From positions 62,001-126,000 of the forward strand of contig NZ_PJBZ01000041.1 of NCBI RefSeq assembly GCF_002835995.1: DNA of 64,000 nucleotides, in the 5' to 3' direction. Shown here piece by piece: positions 1-9,298 of the stretch. A model generated the notes under the pieces. The model was not told where the DNA came from and did not search any database. It saw only the letters and a program-made list of their open reading frames with translations. The DNA comes from Psychromonas sp. Urea-02u-13. GTDB taxonomy: Bacteria; Pseudomonadota; Gammaproteobacteria; Enterobacterales; Psychromonadaceae. The stretch's first letter is position 1, and every line of letters begins with the position of its first letter. Position numbers and translations under genes: made by a program.

Positions 1-215
1 TTCGCCCAACCAGGATACGTCGGTGCAAAAAAACGTTCTTCTTGAACAAGCTCATCGGCAATGGATTCATCGCCTAGTTCTAAGTCAATTAATAAGTTAT
101 TACAAGGTGTTGTAGAGTAGTGAATAGTTCCTTCGTCGTCGCACTTATAGACCTCAGCATAAAGAGGCGCAGTGAATATAAATAGAAAAATATAAATGAA
201 CGGTTTATAGAACAT
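1..215 (-). CDS. Exported DUF4124-like protein, C-terminus cut off
   Basis: Partial gene: it starts at ATG 215 and runs off the left edge, so only about 71 residues are visible. A hydrophobic signal peptide ends in APLYA, followed by EVYKCDDEGTIHYS and then TPC. The pattern 'EVYKC..G..HYS..PC' straight after a signal peptide is typical of the DUF4124 domain found in small periplasmic proteins of gammaproteobacteria. The function of that family is unknown. An AAAGG lies about 14 bases before the ATG, so the ribosome site is weak. The family call rests on the short N-terminal motif only. Confidence 0.6.
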   Translation of the reverse strand, partial: MFYKPFIYIFLFIFTAPLYAEVYKCDDEGTIHYSTTPCNNLLIDLELGDESIADELVQEERFFAPTYPGWA

Positions 216-300
216 AAAAATTAAAGGAACCTTTTATTTTATAATAAGTTATTTTAGCTTACTTCTTATTTTGAAAAACGGTGAAAGAAAATAGCCTTAT

Positions 301-573
301 TTATAAATCAAGTTTATGAATGTCATCTTGAGAGAAACGTTTTTGTAAAACTGATTTTTTTTCCATGTACATCTCTCCACCTTTTGCAATACTAAAATGA
401 TCTGGATTATCATTATGCAAACTTTGGTATGCCATAATTATCTGTAACGTATCCGCTTTTTGTTTTTCATCAAGTGGGTTACCATCTAGCCATCGACCTG
501 TCTCAACTGATTGTTTTAACTTACTATATAGTGATGGCGATAGCTTTTTAGCATACTCAGTAATATTTGACAC
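301..573 (-). CDS. yeaC: YeaC-like DUF1315 protein
   Basis: A 90-residue cytoplasmic protein, the same length as E. coli YeaC. The family pattern is clear: an N-terminal 'SPSLYSKLKQSVETGRW' block, then 'DG.PL...QK', then a 'MAYQSLHN' helix and a 'KGGEMY' turn. YeaC has no established function. In E. coli yeaC lies close to gapA and yeaD. Here gapA and the yeaD homologue are about 9-11 kb away, with the glycogen operon and an IS between. No signal peptide or membrane segment is visible. The homology is fairly secure; the role is unknown. Confidence 0.8.
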   Translation of the reverse strand: MSNITEYAKKLSPSLYSKLKQSVETGRWLDGNPLDEKQKADTLQIIMAYQSLHNDNPDHFSIAKGGEMYMEKKSVLQKRFSQDDIHKLDL

Positions 574-641
574 TGTAAATTCCCATTAATTACAAAAATT
601 ATCTATGCTAAGTATATTGATTTAACGGAATATTTCTACTG

Positions 642-1484
642 ATGATTATTAAGACAGCGATGAAACTCTCACTTGTGTGCTCTGCACTGCTATTAACAGC
701 GTGTAAACCTTGGGTGAGTGACAATATTGGTAGTATTTGTAAAGACTCACCTGAGCTTTGCGAAGACCTACACAAAATTGGAGATTGTCGTTTTAAGCGT
801 ACTACTGTCATTCGTGCACGCTATTACGACAAAATTGATCCCACTGAAATAAACAAACGAGACTTACTCACAGAGCTCGATGAATATGAATCATGTTTAG
901 AACTCACTTTGTTTATGCAATATACACGTAATAAAAATCGTAAAAAATTACGTTTAGAGAATTACCTTAAAGCGCAGGAACTCATTCAAATAAATCTCAA
1001 AGAAAGCAAAGGCACTAAAGATCCCATGCTCGCTTATTATCTTTGGACACATCATCAAGACATGCAGGCTCGGAGAGTATTTTTAACCTTCGCAACCAAA
1101 GAGGATATCCGCGATCCTAAAATATTGTTTAAACTCGCAACGATTTATTCCAAAGACAATGCGCAAACATCACTCAATCTATTTTATAAAGCCTTGCGTT
1201 ATACGACCTCATTAAAGCAAACGTCTCCCGCGACCTTTACCATGATCATGACGATTTTTTACCAGAAAAAATTATTTGAAGAAGCTTATGTCTGGGCGTT
1301 AATCGCTAAAAAAGAAGATGAAAATGATGAGTACCCTATTAATTTAGAATTAATATTACAAAAGGGGAAAAGCCACGGTGATAGGTTAATTTTGAATGAA
1401 GTACAACTGAGGGAAAGAGCGCAGCAATATTATCTACAGTTAAGTGAGGGTAAGTTTCAAATAGAAGCGCCTATTTTACCCTAG
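642..1484 (+). CDS. DUF2989 family lipoprotein
   Basis: A 280-residue predicted lipoprotein with a hydrophobic leader ending in the lipobox LLTAC (Cys at residue 21), so it is probably anchored to a membrane facing the periplasm. After the lipobox comes a Cys-rich segment (ICKDSPELC, then DCRF), followed by helical repeats that look like TPR/Sel1-type helices ('ILFKLATIYSKDNAQ'). This layout matches DUF2989, a family of unknown function known from Vibrio and Shewanella. An alternative start at ATG 660 (MKLSLVC) would give a shorter but still workable signal peptide; 642 has a GGA about 12 bases upstream. The gene ends 7 bases before an inserted IS1595-type element. Confidence 0.65.
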   Translation: MIIKTAMKLSLVCSALLLTACKPWVSDNIGSICKDSPELCEDLHKIGDCRFKRTTVIRARYYDKIDPTEINKRDLLTELDEYESCLELTLFMQYTRNKNRKKLRLENYLKAQELIQINLKESKGTKDPMLAYYLWTHHQDMQARRVFLTFATKEDIRDPKILFKLATIYSKDNAQTSLNLFYKALRYTTSLKQTSPATFTMIMTIFYQKKLFEEAYVWALIAKKEDENDEYPINLELILQKGKSHGDRLILNEVQLRERAQQYYLQLSEGKFQIEAPILP

Positions 1485-1491
1485 TAAAAAA

Positions 1492-2523
1492 GGCTATGTC
1501 TGAGTAAACTGTTGTAAACCTGCCATACTTTATTTATGTGTTAATTACTATCAAGGTGATACTCATGAATGAACAACAATTTACTCCTTTTTTACAACAG
1601 CTTAAGTTGTTAAATCCCAGCCAAAAACAACGTCTTCACCATAATCTAGAAGCTCTCGAAACCTCAGCTGAAGAAGTATTAACAGTCAAAGCGACTTTAC
1701 GCGAGTGTCCTCATTGCCAATCTGAAAAATTAAAGCCTTGGGGTTCAAGCCATGGTTTGCCTCGTTATCGATGTGTAAAGTGCCTCAAAACGTGCAACCC
1801 ACTAACAAAATCACCGCTCGCAAGACTACGTAAACGAGATAAATGGTTACTCTATGCTCAGGCTTTAATTGATGGTTTAAGTATTAGAAAGGCCGCTAAA
1901 TTATGTGGTGTAAATAAGAATACCGCTTTTCAGTGGCGTCATCGATTTCTAGCCTTGGCAAATACTCATCAAGCAATACATGAAGAGGGAATTGTTGAAG
2001 CCGATGAAACGTTCTTCCTTGAGTCATTCAAAGGCCAACGAAATTTACCTAGAGAAGCAAGGAAGCGTGGCGGAGTTGGAAAAACGAGAGGAACGAGTGA
2101 CGATCAAATTCCAGTATTAGTTGTGCGAGATAGACATAAATCTACAGCGACAATTATCTTAGATAGAATTGATGCGATACACATAGAAGCTGCTTTATCA
2201 CCACTAGTAGAGAGTGATGCCATCCTGTGTACGGATGGTGCAGCCGTTTATTCTGCGTTTTGTAAAAAGACGGGAATAGAACACGAAGTGATCAAGAGTA
2301 AAGGTCCAAGAGCTAGGGGAGCTTTCCATATTCAAAACGTTAACGCATTTGATAGTCGGTTAAAAGGATGGATGAAGCGATTTAATGGAGTGGCCACAAA
2401 ATATCTCGGTAACTATCTTGGCTGGCGTCGAATGTTAGAGCGGTATCAAGGAGGGATAACACCAGATATTTGCTTGTTTGAAGCTGTCGGGCGAACGCCG
2501 CAACAGCTAATTCAGACATAGCC
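1492..2523 (+). mobile_element. IS1595-family insertion sequence, complete
   Basis: A 1,032-bp element bounded by perfect 12-bp inverted repeats: GGCTATGTCTGA at 1492-1503 and its complement at 2512-2523. It holds one transposase gene. The flanking 8-mers are gtaaaaaa (1484-1491) and ataaaaag (2524-2531). They share the central six bases TAAAAA, which is compatible with an 8-bp target duplication, usual for IS1595, that has changed at both ends; it could also be chance in an A-rich target. The insertion point lies at the A-tract of the glgX/DUF2989 terminator hairpin. Confidence 0.85.
1565..2521 (+). CDS. IS1595-family transposase (ISXO2-like DDE)
   Basis: Transposase of the surrounding insertion sequence, 318 residues from ATG 1565. 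This ATG has AAGGTG six bases upstream; an in-frame GTG at 1538 has no such site. An N-terminal zinc-ribbon (CPHC ... CVKC) is followed by a helix-turn-helix (SIRKAAKLCGVNKNTAFQWR). The ISXO2-type catalytic core begins with 'VEADETFF' (first acidic residue) and continues with 'LCTDGAAVY' (second) and a C-terminal 'HIQNVNAFDSRLKGWM' block typical of IS1595 transposases. The gene looks intact, and with perfect terminal repeats the element may still be mobile. Confidence 0.9.
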   Translation: MNEQQFTPFLQQLKLLNPSQKQRLHHNLEALETSAEEVLTVKATLRECPHCQSEKLKPWGSSHGLPRYRCVKCLKTCNPLTKSPLARLRKRDKWLLYAQALIDGLSIRKAAKLCGVNKNTAFQWRHRFLALANTHQAIHEEGIVEADETFFLESFKGQRNLPREARKRGGVGKTRGTSDDQIPVLVVRDRHKSTATIILDRIDAIHIEAALSPLVESDAILCTDGAAVYSAFCKKTGIEHEVIKSKGPRARGAFHIQNVNAFDSRLKGWMKRFNGVATKYLGNYLGWRRMLERYQGGITPDICLFEAVGRTPQQLIQT

Positions 2524-2525
2524 AT

Positions 2526-2560
2526 AAAAAGGCTTTATGCATATTGCCATAAAGCCTTTA
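2526..2560. terminator. Bidirectional terminator shared by glgX and the DUF2989 gene
   Basis: A perfect 12-bp stem, aaaggctttatg at 2528-2539 pairing with cataaagccttt at 2548-2559, has an 8-base loop. Read on the minus strand it ends in TTTTT and lies just after the glgX stop. On the plus strand it probably also ended the DUF2989 transcript before the IS1595 element moved in between. Confidence 0.8.
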
Positions 2561-2590
2561 TCGTGTTGTTCTAAATAGGTCAGCTATTTA

Positions 2591-4702
2591 TTAGTTTAAA
2601 TGACGTGTGCATTTCAATAACATGATTGAATGCGCACCAAGTTGAACATCCTTTTTAATATGCTTTTCTTGAGTAGTTAACGCCCCTGTTGTACAGGCAC
2701 TATCAACTTTCACTTTCCAAACTAGACCTTTTTCAAGCGCAGGTAATTGACAGGTTATCTGATAACTCGATGCATTTAAGATTAAGTACCAGTGCTCCCC
2801 ACTTGAAACTGCTTCATGTAATTCAACTGCAATCGCTTGTGAGTTAGTGGCATGCCAATCAACATCTTCCATCAAATAACCATCAGGATGATACCATTTC
2901 ACTAAATCAGAATTCTCACATCGATCTAAGCAATCATCGCGCAGCGCTAAACTGCCAAACAAACGAGAGTCTTGACGTAATTTAATCATGGCTGAGGTAA
3001 ACGCTAAAAGCTGTTTATTCACCTCAGTAAGATTCCAGTCAAGCCAAGTCAGTTTGTTATCTTGACAATAAGCGTTGTTATTACCCGATTGGTGATTACC
3101 CATCTCATCGCCAGAAAGAAAATGCGGGGTGCCCTGCGACAATAATAACGTAGTGATAATATTACGTTTTTGTTGCTGACGTAATGCGTTAATACGCTTA
3201 CTCTCGGTTGCACCCTCAACACCATAATTAGCAGAAAGATTATTACCGTGACCATCACGGTTATTTTCTTCATTCGCCAAGTTATGGCGCTCGGCATAAG
3301 AAACCAGATCATCTAAGGTAAAACCATCGTGGTAACAAATGTAATTAACACTGGTTGAATTAGCACGGTAACGTTTAGCAAACACGTCTCGAGAACCCAA
3401 CAAACGGGTTGCTACTTCTGCAACATGGCCTGTGTCTCCACGCCAAAATGAGCGCATGGTATCGCGATAACGATCATTACATTCAAGCCAATCACTAGGG
3501 AATCCGCCTAAACGATATCCACCAGGACCAATGTCCCAAGGTTCAGCAATCAAGGTGGCTTGGCTTAAAACAGGATCTTGCAATACCGCTTTAAAGAAAG
3601 CACTTTGCTCATTAAAACCTTCGCTTTCACGTGCTAAAGTCACCGCTAAATCAAAACGGAAACCATCGACCTGCATCTCAGTTAACCAATAACGCATGGA
3701 GTCTAATGCCAGCTTTAATGTCCAAGGGGCATTTAGATTGACGGTATTACCACAGCCAGAATGGTTACTGTGTTGCTGGTAATTCAACGCGCCATTATCT
3801 TGATGTTTTTCAAAAGTATAATAGTTACGGTTATCAAACCCTTTCAGGCTCAATATTGACCCATCTAACCCAGACTCCGCAGTATGGTTATACACCACAT
3901 CAAGAATCACTTCGATTCCCGCTGCATGTAACTCTTTAACCATGGTTTTAAATTCTTTTACTGCATCAAATTGCGCATAACGGCAATCGGGCGCAAAAAA
4001 GTTTATTGGGTTGTAACCCCAATAGTTAGTCAAACCCAGAGTTTTAAGTCTTGGCTCACTCATAAAACTAAAAATAGGCATAATTTGTAAACTAGTAATG
4101 CCTAATTTTTTGTAATGCTTAATACTAATGGGATCCGACAAGCCAAGGTAAGTACCACGTTTTGAGACGGCTATTTTGTCATTAAGCTGACTAAAGCCTT
4201 TAACATGTACTTCGTAGAGAATACGATCGTTATCCGTTAACAGTGGCTTTTTAGTCGCCCCCCAGTCAAAGCTATCATCGACAACAACAGACTTAACAAT
4301 ATGATGCCCTGCGCTGCTATTCTCAGCATCGCTAAAACTATGTTGAACACGGTTTAGTGCTTTAGCATAGGGATCAATCAATAAGTTGTTTTCATCAAAC
4401 ACATTGCCATTAAGTGCATTTTTTTCACCAAAAACGCGGTAACCATAACGTTGACCGGCTTCGACTTTATTGACAAAAATACTCCATAGATGCCCTTGTT
4501 TTACATCAAGTGCATAACGGGCAATCTCATTTTCACATTTATCAAATAAACACAGTTCAACACGGTAAGCGCCTAAACTGTAAACCGAGAAATGACAGCC
4601 CGATTTCTGAGGGTCAAGCACAGCACCGAGGGGCAAAAAATGCCCGTTCGATACTGAAAAAGGATGAGCATGTGTATCTAATTCAAGTTGATTATCAGAC
4701 AC
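2591..4702 (-). CDS. glgX: Glycogen debranching enzyme GlgX
   Basis: Isoamylase-type enzyme (GH13_11) that hydrolyses alpha-1,6 branches of phosphorylase-limit glycogen, 703 residues against about 657 in E. coli. An N-terminal CBM48-like sandwich (residues 20-120) precedes the GH13 barrel. Catalytic residues visible: nucleophile D351 in DGFRFDLA, general acid E387 in LIAEPWD, and D459 in CYHDGFTL; the 'DVVYNHTAE' motif is near 268-276. It is the last gene of malQ-glgB-glgX, starting 4 bases after the glgB stop, so the two are probably translated from one message. No synthesis genes (glgC, glgA) or phosphorylase are present in the window. Confidence 0.95.
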   Translation of the reverse strand: MSDNQLELDTHAHPFSVSNGHFLPLGAVLDPQKSGCHFSVYSLGAYRVELCLFDKCENEIARYALDVKQGHLWSIFVNKVEAGQRYGYRVFGEKNALNGNVFDENNLLIDPYAKALNRVQHSFSDAENSSAGHHIVKSVVVDDSFDWGATKKPLLTDNDRILYEVHVKGFSQLNDKIAVSKRGTYLGLSDPISIKHYKKLGITSLQIMPIFSFMSEPRLKTLGLTNYWGYNPINFFAPDCRYAQFDAVKEFKTMVKELHAAGIEVILDVVYNHTAESGLDGSILSLKGFDNRNYYTFEKHQDNGALNYQQHSNHSGCGNTVNLNAPWTLKLALDSMRYWLTEMQVDGFRFDLAVTLARESEGFNEQSAFFKAVLQDPVLSQATLIAEPWDIGPGGYRLGGFPSDWLECNDRYRDTMRSFWRGDTGHVAEVATRLLGSRDVFAKRYRANSTSVNYICYHDGFTLDDLVSYAERHNLANEENNRDGHGNNLSANYGVEGATESKRINALRQQQKRNIITTLLLSQGTPHFLSGDEMGNHQSGNNNAYCQDNKLTWLDWNLTEVNKQLLAFTSAMIKLRQDSRLFGSLALRDDCLDRCENSDLVKWYHPDGYLMEDVDWHATNSQAIAVELHEAVSSGEHWYLILNASSYQITCQLPALEKGLVWKVKVDSACTTGALTTQEKHIKKDVQLGAHSIMLLKCTRHLN

Positions 4703-4706
4703 TCAA

Positions 4707-7070
4707 CTACCCTTTCTTTTGCAAATAAACAGTAGATAGTGGCGGAAGATCAACAGTGAAAGAGTAATCTTTACCCTGCCACTCTTGCTCCGTTGCTACA
4801 AATACCCCCATCGTATCACCCATTGGGAAGTTACTACCCCAATAATAATGACTATCAGTATTCAAAATCACTTCATATTCGCCAAGCTCGCTGACTGGAA
4901 TACGGTAACCTTCACGCGGAATTGGCGTAAAGTTTGAGATACAAATAATGTGTTTATCTTGGTCTTTATTGTGACGGATAAAAGAGAAAACACTGTTTTC
5001 GCCATCACTGTGATCTAACCATTCAAAACCTTCAGTGCTGTAATCAAGTTCGTAAAATGCACCGTTCGCTTTGTAAAGATGGTTAAGATCTTTAATTAGT
5101 TGTTGTTGTCCGGCATGTTTATCAAACTCCAGTAAATCCCAATCTAGGCTACAGTCATGGTTCCACTCGCGTGACTGCGCTATTTCAGCTCCCATGAAGT
5201 TTAATTTTTTACCCGGATGTGCGTACATAAAACCAGAGTATGCACGTAAATTTGCAGATGCTTGCCACTCATCACCGGGCATTTTATCAATCATGCTCTT
5301 CTTACCGTGAACCACTTCATCGTGAGAAATAGGTAATACAAAGTGCTCATTGTAGTGATATACCATCGAAAATGTCATTTCGTGGTGGTGGTGTTTACGG
5401 TACATTGGGTCTTGTTGTACGTAACTCAAGGTATCGTGCATCCAACCCATGTTCCATTTGAAACCAAAGCCTAAGCCACCTTCAAAAGTCGGTTTAGAAA
5501 CGCCAGTAAAAGCCGTTGATTCTTCCGCAATGGTCATCGCATGAGGGTATTGTCCATAAACCTCTTCGTTAAACCATTTTAATAAACTGATTGATTCATA
5601 GTTATGGTTACCACCATCAACATTCGGTACCCATTCACCCTCTTCGCGTGAATAATCCCAATAAAGCATCGATGCCACGGCATCAACACGCAAGCCATCA
5701 ACATGGAATTTATCAAGCCAAATTAGCGCACTCGCGACTAAGAACTGACGTACATTGTCACGACCAAAATCGTAGATGTATGAGTTCCAATCTGGATGCC
5801 AACCACGGCGAGGATCTTCATATTCGTATAATGGTGTACCATCAAAACGTGCTAAACCATGCGGGTCAGCCGGGAAATGTGCAGGCACCCAATCAACGAT
5901 AATACCAATGCCCGCTTGGTGAGCAATATCGATAAAGTATTTAAGGTCGTCAGCATCACCAAAACGGCTTGTTGCTGCAAATAAACCGACCGGCTGATAA
6001 CCCCAAGAACCATCAAACGGGAACTCTGAAATGGGCATGACTTCAAGATGGGTGTAACCCATTTCAACCAAGTAAGGGATTAAATCCGCCGCTAATTCAC
6101 GGTAGCTAAGCATACGCTCAACACCTTGATCGTTTTTGCGTTTCCATGAGCCTAAATGCACTTCATAGATACTCATAGCAGTAAAACGTTTATCGCCAGA
6201 TTGAGAAGCACGCCATTCGCTGTCGTTCCATTGGTACTTATCATGGTCTACAACAATCGATGAATGTGATGGGTATTGCTCAGCTTGGAAACCAACCGGA
6301 TCCGCTTTATGCGGTAAACGATTACCCAGTCCATCTTTAAGTTCAAATTTATAAGCGCAACCCGCTTCTAAACCCGGTACAAATAAAACCCAATGACCAC
6401 ACCAGCTGCGTTGCATTGGTTGGCGTTGACCATCCCAATGATTAAGCTCAGTGATCAAACTAACACTGGATGCATTCGGTGCGTAAACAATGAAACGTAC
6501 ACCGCTAACATTCAAATCATGACAAGTAACCGTTTTAAGCTGTGCCCCTAATGTTTTATATACATTTTGTGGCGCATCTTTTAACGTTGATAAACCGTCA
6601 AAGGCAATATCATGGAACTGGTACGGGTCAATGAATCTATTTTGTGCATCTTGATAATGCGCATTTAATTCATAGGTAAATTTTTCATCTAGTGTCGGCA
6701 ATGCAAGTTCAAACAAACCCGCATCATCCACTTTAAGTAATTCAGCTTTTGCTTTTTTAGCGCCCAATTCAAATAGTTCTACTTTTTGCGCATCCGGTAA
6801 CCAAACACGTAAAATGTAGCCACCTGAAGTCGCTGGTAATAATCCTAAACGTTCAAAAGGGTTATCTAACTTAGCTTCTTTTAATAGATTAATCAGCGAA
6901 CTGTGCTCAACATGTAATGATTCCTGTTTTTTGACCACTTCTGTAGGTGCTTTTTTAGCGCTACCTTTAGTTGCCACTTTTTTAGGCGCCGCTTTCTTCA
7001 CGGCTGTTTTTTTAACGGGCGCTTTAGTGGGCGCTTTTTTAGTTACTGCTTTAGCTGCTTTTTTACTCAT
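4707..7070 (-). CDS. glgB: 1,4-alpha-glucan branching enzyme GlgB with Lys/Ala-rich tail
   Basis: Introduces alpha-1,6 branches into glycogen (GH13_9). At 787 residues it is longer than the usual ~730. The extra length is an N-terminal tail of about 48 residues made almost only of K, A, P, T and V, in repeats like KKAPTKAP, resembling histone H1 or AlgP tails. After it come an N1 domain (about 60-155), CBM48 (about 186-260) and the GH13 barrel. The catalytic residues are all present: D463 (GLRVDAV), E516 (TIAEES) and D584 (ISHDEVVHG). It is the middle gene of the operon, 26 bases after malQ and 4 before glgX. Confidence 0.95.
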   Translation of the reverse strand: MSKKAAKAVTKKAPTKAPVKKTAVKKAAPKKVATKGSAKKAPTEVVKKQESLHVEHSSLINLLKEAKLDNPFERLGLLPATSGGYILRVWLPDAQKVELFELGAKKAKAELLKVDDAGLFELALPTLDEKFTYELNAHYQDAQNRFIDPYQFHDIAFDGLSTLKDAPQNVYKTLGAQLKTVTCHDLNVSGVRFIVYAPNASSVSLITELNHWDGQRQPMQRSWCGHWVLFVPGLEAGCAYKFELKDGLGNRLPHKADPVGFQAEQYPSHSSIVVDHDKYQWNDSEWRASQSGDKRFTAMSIYEVHLGSWKRKNDQGVERMLSYRELAADLIPYLVEMGYTHLEVMPISEFPFDGSWGYQPVGLFAATSRFGDADDLKYFIDIAHQAGIGIIVDWVPAHFPADPHGLARFDGTPLYEYEDPRRGWHPDWNSYIYDFGRDNVRQFLVASALIWLDKFHVDGLRVDAVASMLYWDYSREEGEWVPNVDGGNHNYESISLLKWFNEEVYGQYPHAMTIAEESTAFTGVSKPTFEGGLGFGFKWNMGWMHDTLSYVQQDPMYRKHHHHEMTFSMVYHYNEHFVLPISHDEVVHGKKSMIDKMPGDEWQASANLRAYSGFMYAHPGKKLNFMGAEIAQSREWNHDCSLDWDLLEFDKHAGQQQLIKDLNHLYKANGAFYELDYSTEGFEWLDHSDGENSVFSFIRHNKDQDKHIICISNFTPIPREGYRIPVSELGEYEVILNTDSHYYWGSNFPMGDTMGVFVATEQEWQGKDYSFTVDLPPLSTVYLQKKG

Positions 7071-7096
7071 AGTATTGATTGCCTAATAATTATTAA

Positions 7097-9298
7097 TTAT
7101 TTAACTGCTTCATTACGTGCCGTTGTTAGATTGTCTAACAACGTTTTAATCTGTTCATTATCAAATATTTGTTCAATGTTATGGCTAAGCTTACGTTGCC
7201 AATTTCGATATTCATCGCTAGTACCAGGTACGTTCACAGGTACTTCCATCTCTAAGAAATCTTCTAGCTGTAAGCTCAATAACGCAGAAGTGCCCTTTGC
7301 AAGATGTGTTTGCAGTGCAAAATTCAGCGTTTGGTCCATACCTGTTTGTGTAGCATCACGGTTATATGCTACAGGAAGGCTATCGTGGCCATGTAAACTA
7401 TTGAGAATTTGTTGTTTACAATAAACGCGATTTTCCATCAGCACAGCTAATGCTTCAGCATCAGGATATAAACCCAGTTCTTTACCCAGATATAAGTCAT
7501 CACAATGCCAGTACCCTTTAATGGTTGGCATATCGTGTGTTGATAGTGCTGCCATCGCTTGATTTTTATAATGCGCAGGTGAGATATAACCACCGTCATC
7601 CGCTTGCTCAAAAAAGAACACTTTATAAGAATAAACCCCTGCTTCTTCAAGCAATACATCAATGCCTTCTGGCACAGTGCCTAAGTCTTCACCTATTACT
7701 AAACACTGGTTACGTTGACTTTCTAACGCTAATAAATTTAGCAAGTCTTGTACTGGATAATAGATATAAGCGCCGGCTTCTGCCGTTGCATTATCTGGCA
7801 CCCACCAAAGGCGTAACAAGGCCATTACATGGTCAATACGTAATGCACCACAGTGGCTCATGTTCGATTGTAATAACTCAATAAAAGGCTGGTAAGCGCT
7901 TTTATAAAGCTGGTCCGGTGACATTGGTGGTAATCCCCAACTTTGACCAAGCGGGCCTAAAATATCAGGTGGCGCGCCAACACTAATCTCTTCACAATAG
8001 ACTGAGTGGTTTGCCCAAATTTCAGAACTACCTTTACCCACACCTACCGCAAGATCGCGATAAATACCTAATGTCATGCCTAACGACTTAGCTAATTGAT
8101 CCGCTTCTTCAAGCTGTAATTCAGTCACCCACTGGCAATAACACCAAAACAAGACTTCTTGTTTATTATCTTCAATCCAGGTTTGAGAAGCTTCACTTTG
8201 ATATGCGTGGAATGCTTCAGGCCATACAGGCCAACCCCATAAGCTTTCATCTTCTGCTAAGAATTTGAATTGTAATGCGTCGTAAGCCGCTTGCTGTAAT
8301 AAGGCATCACCTTTTAACGCAACGTATTCATTGAATGCGCTAAGGCGTTTTTCAGTGTTTTTATCGCCCTTATTTAAGGTACTGAATAAGGTACGTAATA
8401 TAGCGAGCTTTAATTCTGTTACGCCTTGGTAATCCACCCATTGCGAGTCACGCAGTGAACTTAATTTGTCGTTAAACTCAGGGCTATTAACCGTGCTTTG
8501 TAACGCCTGATCAGACTTAAATTCTGCGACATTGGTTAAATCGGTATAAAGTACATTGAGCCATTTTCTAGAAGATGGGCTGTACGGACTGGCATTATTT
8601 GGCTGTGCAGGAAAAAGTGCATGAATCGGGTTTAAACCAATAAAGTCACCGCCATGGTCAGCGGTTTTTTGCAGTAGCACTTTAAGATCACTAAAGTCAC
8701 CAATACCCCAGTTATTTTCACTTTTAATACAATACAGTTGTACGCTAGATCCCCATATTTTTTTGCCTTCTTGCATCGCTTTAGGCGTGAAACAGGCACT
8801 AGGGGTAATAATGAATGACATACTTGTCAGCGCTTCTTCATTACCTTTTTCGAACACTTCAAGTAGATGGTAACCCTGTGGCAGGTCAACTTTTAATGCC
8901 ACTTGGTAACATTGAAACTCTATTTCCGAGATTTCATTCACCGCAACGAGATCAAAATCCGTCGCAACAATGTTTTGTTTAATTTGTTTTTTGTCTTCAG
9001 TGGTGATTTGGTAGATTAATGCATCGGTAACAAAATCAATCGGTAAACAGATGTCAATGATATAACTATCTGCTTGTTGGGCAACGGTCACCGGAGGTAA
9101 CAAAGATAACCAGTGTAATCTCTCTTGTTCATGATAATGATTTTGTAATTGTGTTTCATCACTCGTATCGTGCCCCATCTTATTAATGAGGTTCTTTATG
9201 TTTTCTTCTGAAACAACAGCCGGTTTTCCCCAAGCATCGACGAAATTTGGATCAATTGCTTTTAATTCCATAAACATATCTAAACTAGAACGGATCAT
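7097..9298 (-). CDS. malQ: 4-alpha-glucanotransferase (amylomaltase) MalQ
   Basis: GH77 enzyme that transfers maltosyl and longer glucan chains between maltodextrins, 733 residues. The family blocks are in place: 'NWGIGDFSDL', the nucleophile Asp in ALRIDHVMAL, the acid Glu in VIGEDLGTVP, and the third Asp in STHDMPTIKGYW. It is first in the malQ-glgB-glgX operon, with AAGGTG four bases before ATG 9298. Placing MalQ with the branching and debranching enzymes suggests that short maltodextrins released by GlgX are recycled. No MalT or CRP site could be identified with confidence upstream. Confidence 0.93.
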   Translation of the reverse strand: MIRSSLDMFMELKAIDPNFVDAWGKPAVVSEENIKNLINKMGHDTSDETQLQNHYHEQERLHWLSLLPPVTVAQQADSYIIDICLPIDFVTDALIYQITTEDKKQIKQNIVATDFDLVAVNEISEIEFQCYQVALKVDLPQGYHLLEVFEKGNEEALTSMSFIITPSACFTPKAMQEGKKIWGSSVQLYCIKSENNWGIGDFSDLKVLLQKTADHGGDFIGLNPIHALFPAQPNNASPYSPSSRKWLNVLYTDLTNVAEFKSDQALQSTVNSPEFNDKLSSLRDSQWVDYQGVTELKLAILRTLFSTLNKGDKNTEKRLSAFNEYVALKGDALLQQAAYDALQFKFLAEDESLWGWPVWPEAFHAYQSEASQTWIEDNKQEVLFWCYCQWVTELQLEEADQLAKSLGMTLGIYRDLAVGVGKGSSEIWANHSVYCEEISVGAPPDILGPLGQSWGLPPMSPDQLYKSAYQPFIELLQSNMSHCGALRIDHVMALLRLWWVPDNATAEAGAYIYYPVQDLLNLLALESQRNQCLVIGEDLGTVPEGIDVLLEEAGVYSYKVFFFEQADDGGYISPAHYKNQAMAALSTHDMPTIKGYWHCDDLYLGKELGLYPDAEALAVLMENRVYCKQQILNSLHGHDSLPVAYNRDATQTGMDQTLNFALQTHLAKGTSALLSLQLEDFLEMEVPVNVPGTSDEYRNWQRKLSHNIEQIFDNEQIKTLLDNLTTARNEAVK

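Noticed and set aside
1538-1564. GTG start for the IS1595 transposase
   Set aside because: ATG 1565 has AAGGTG at ideal spacing; the GTG has no ribosome site.
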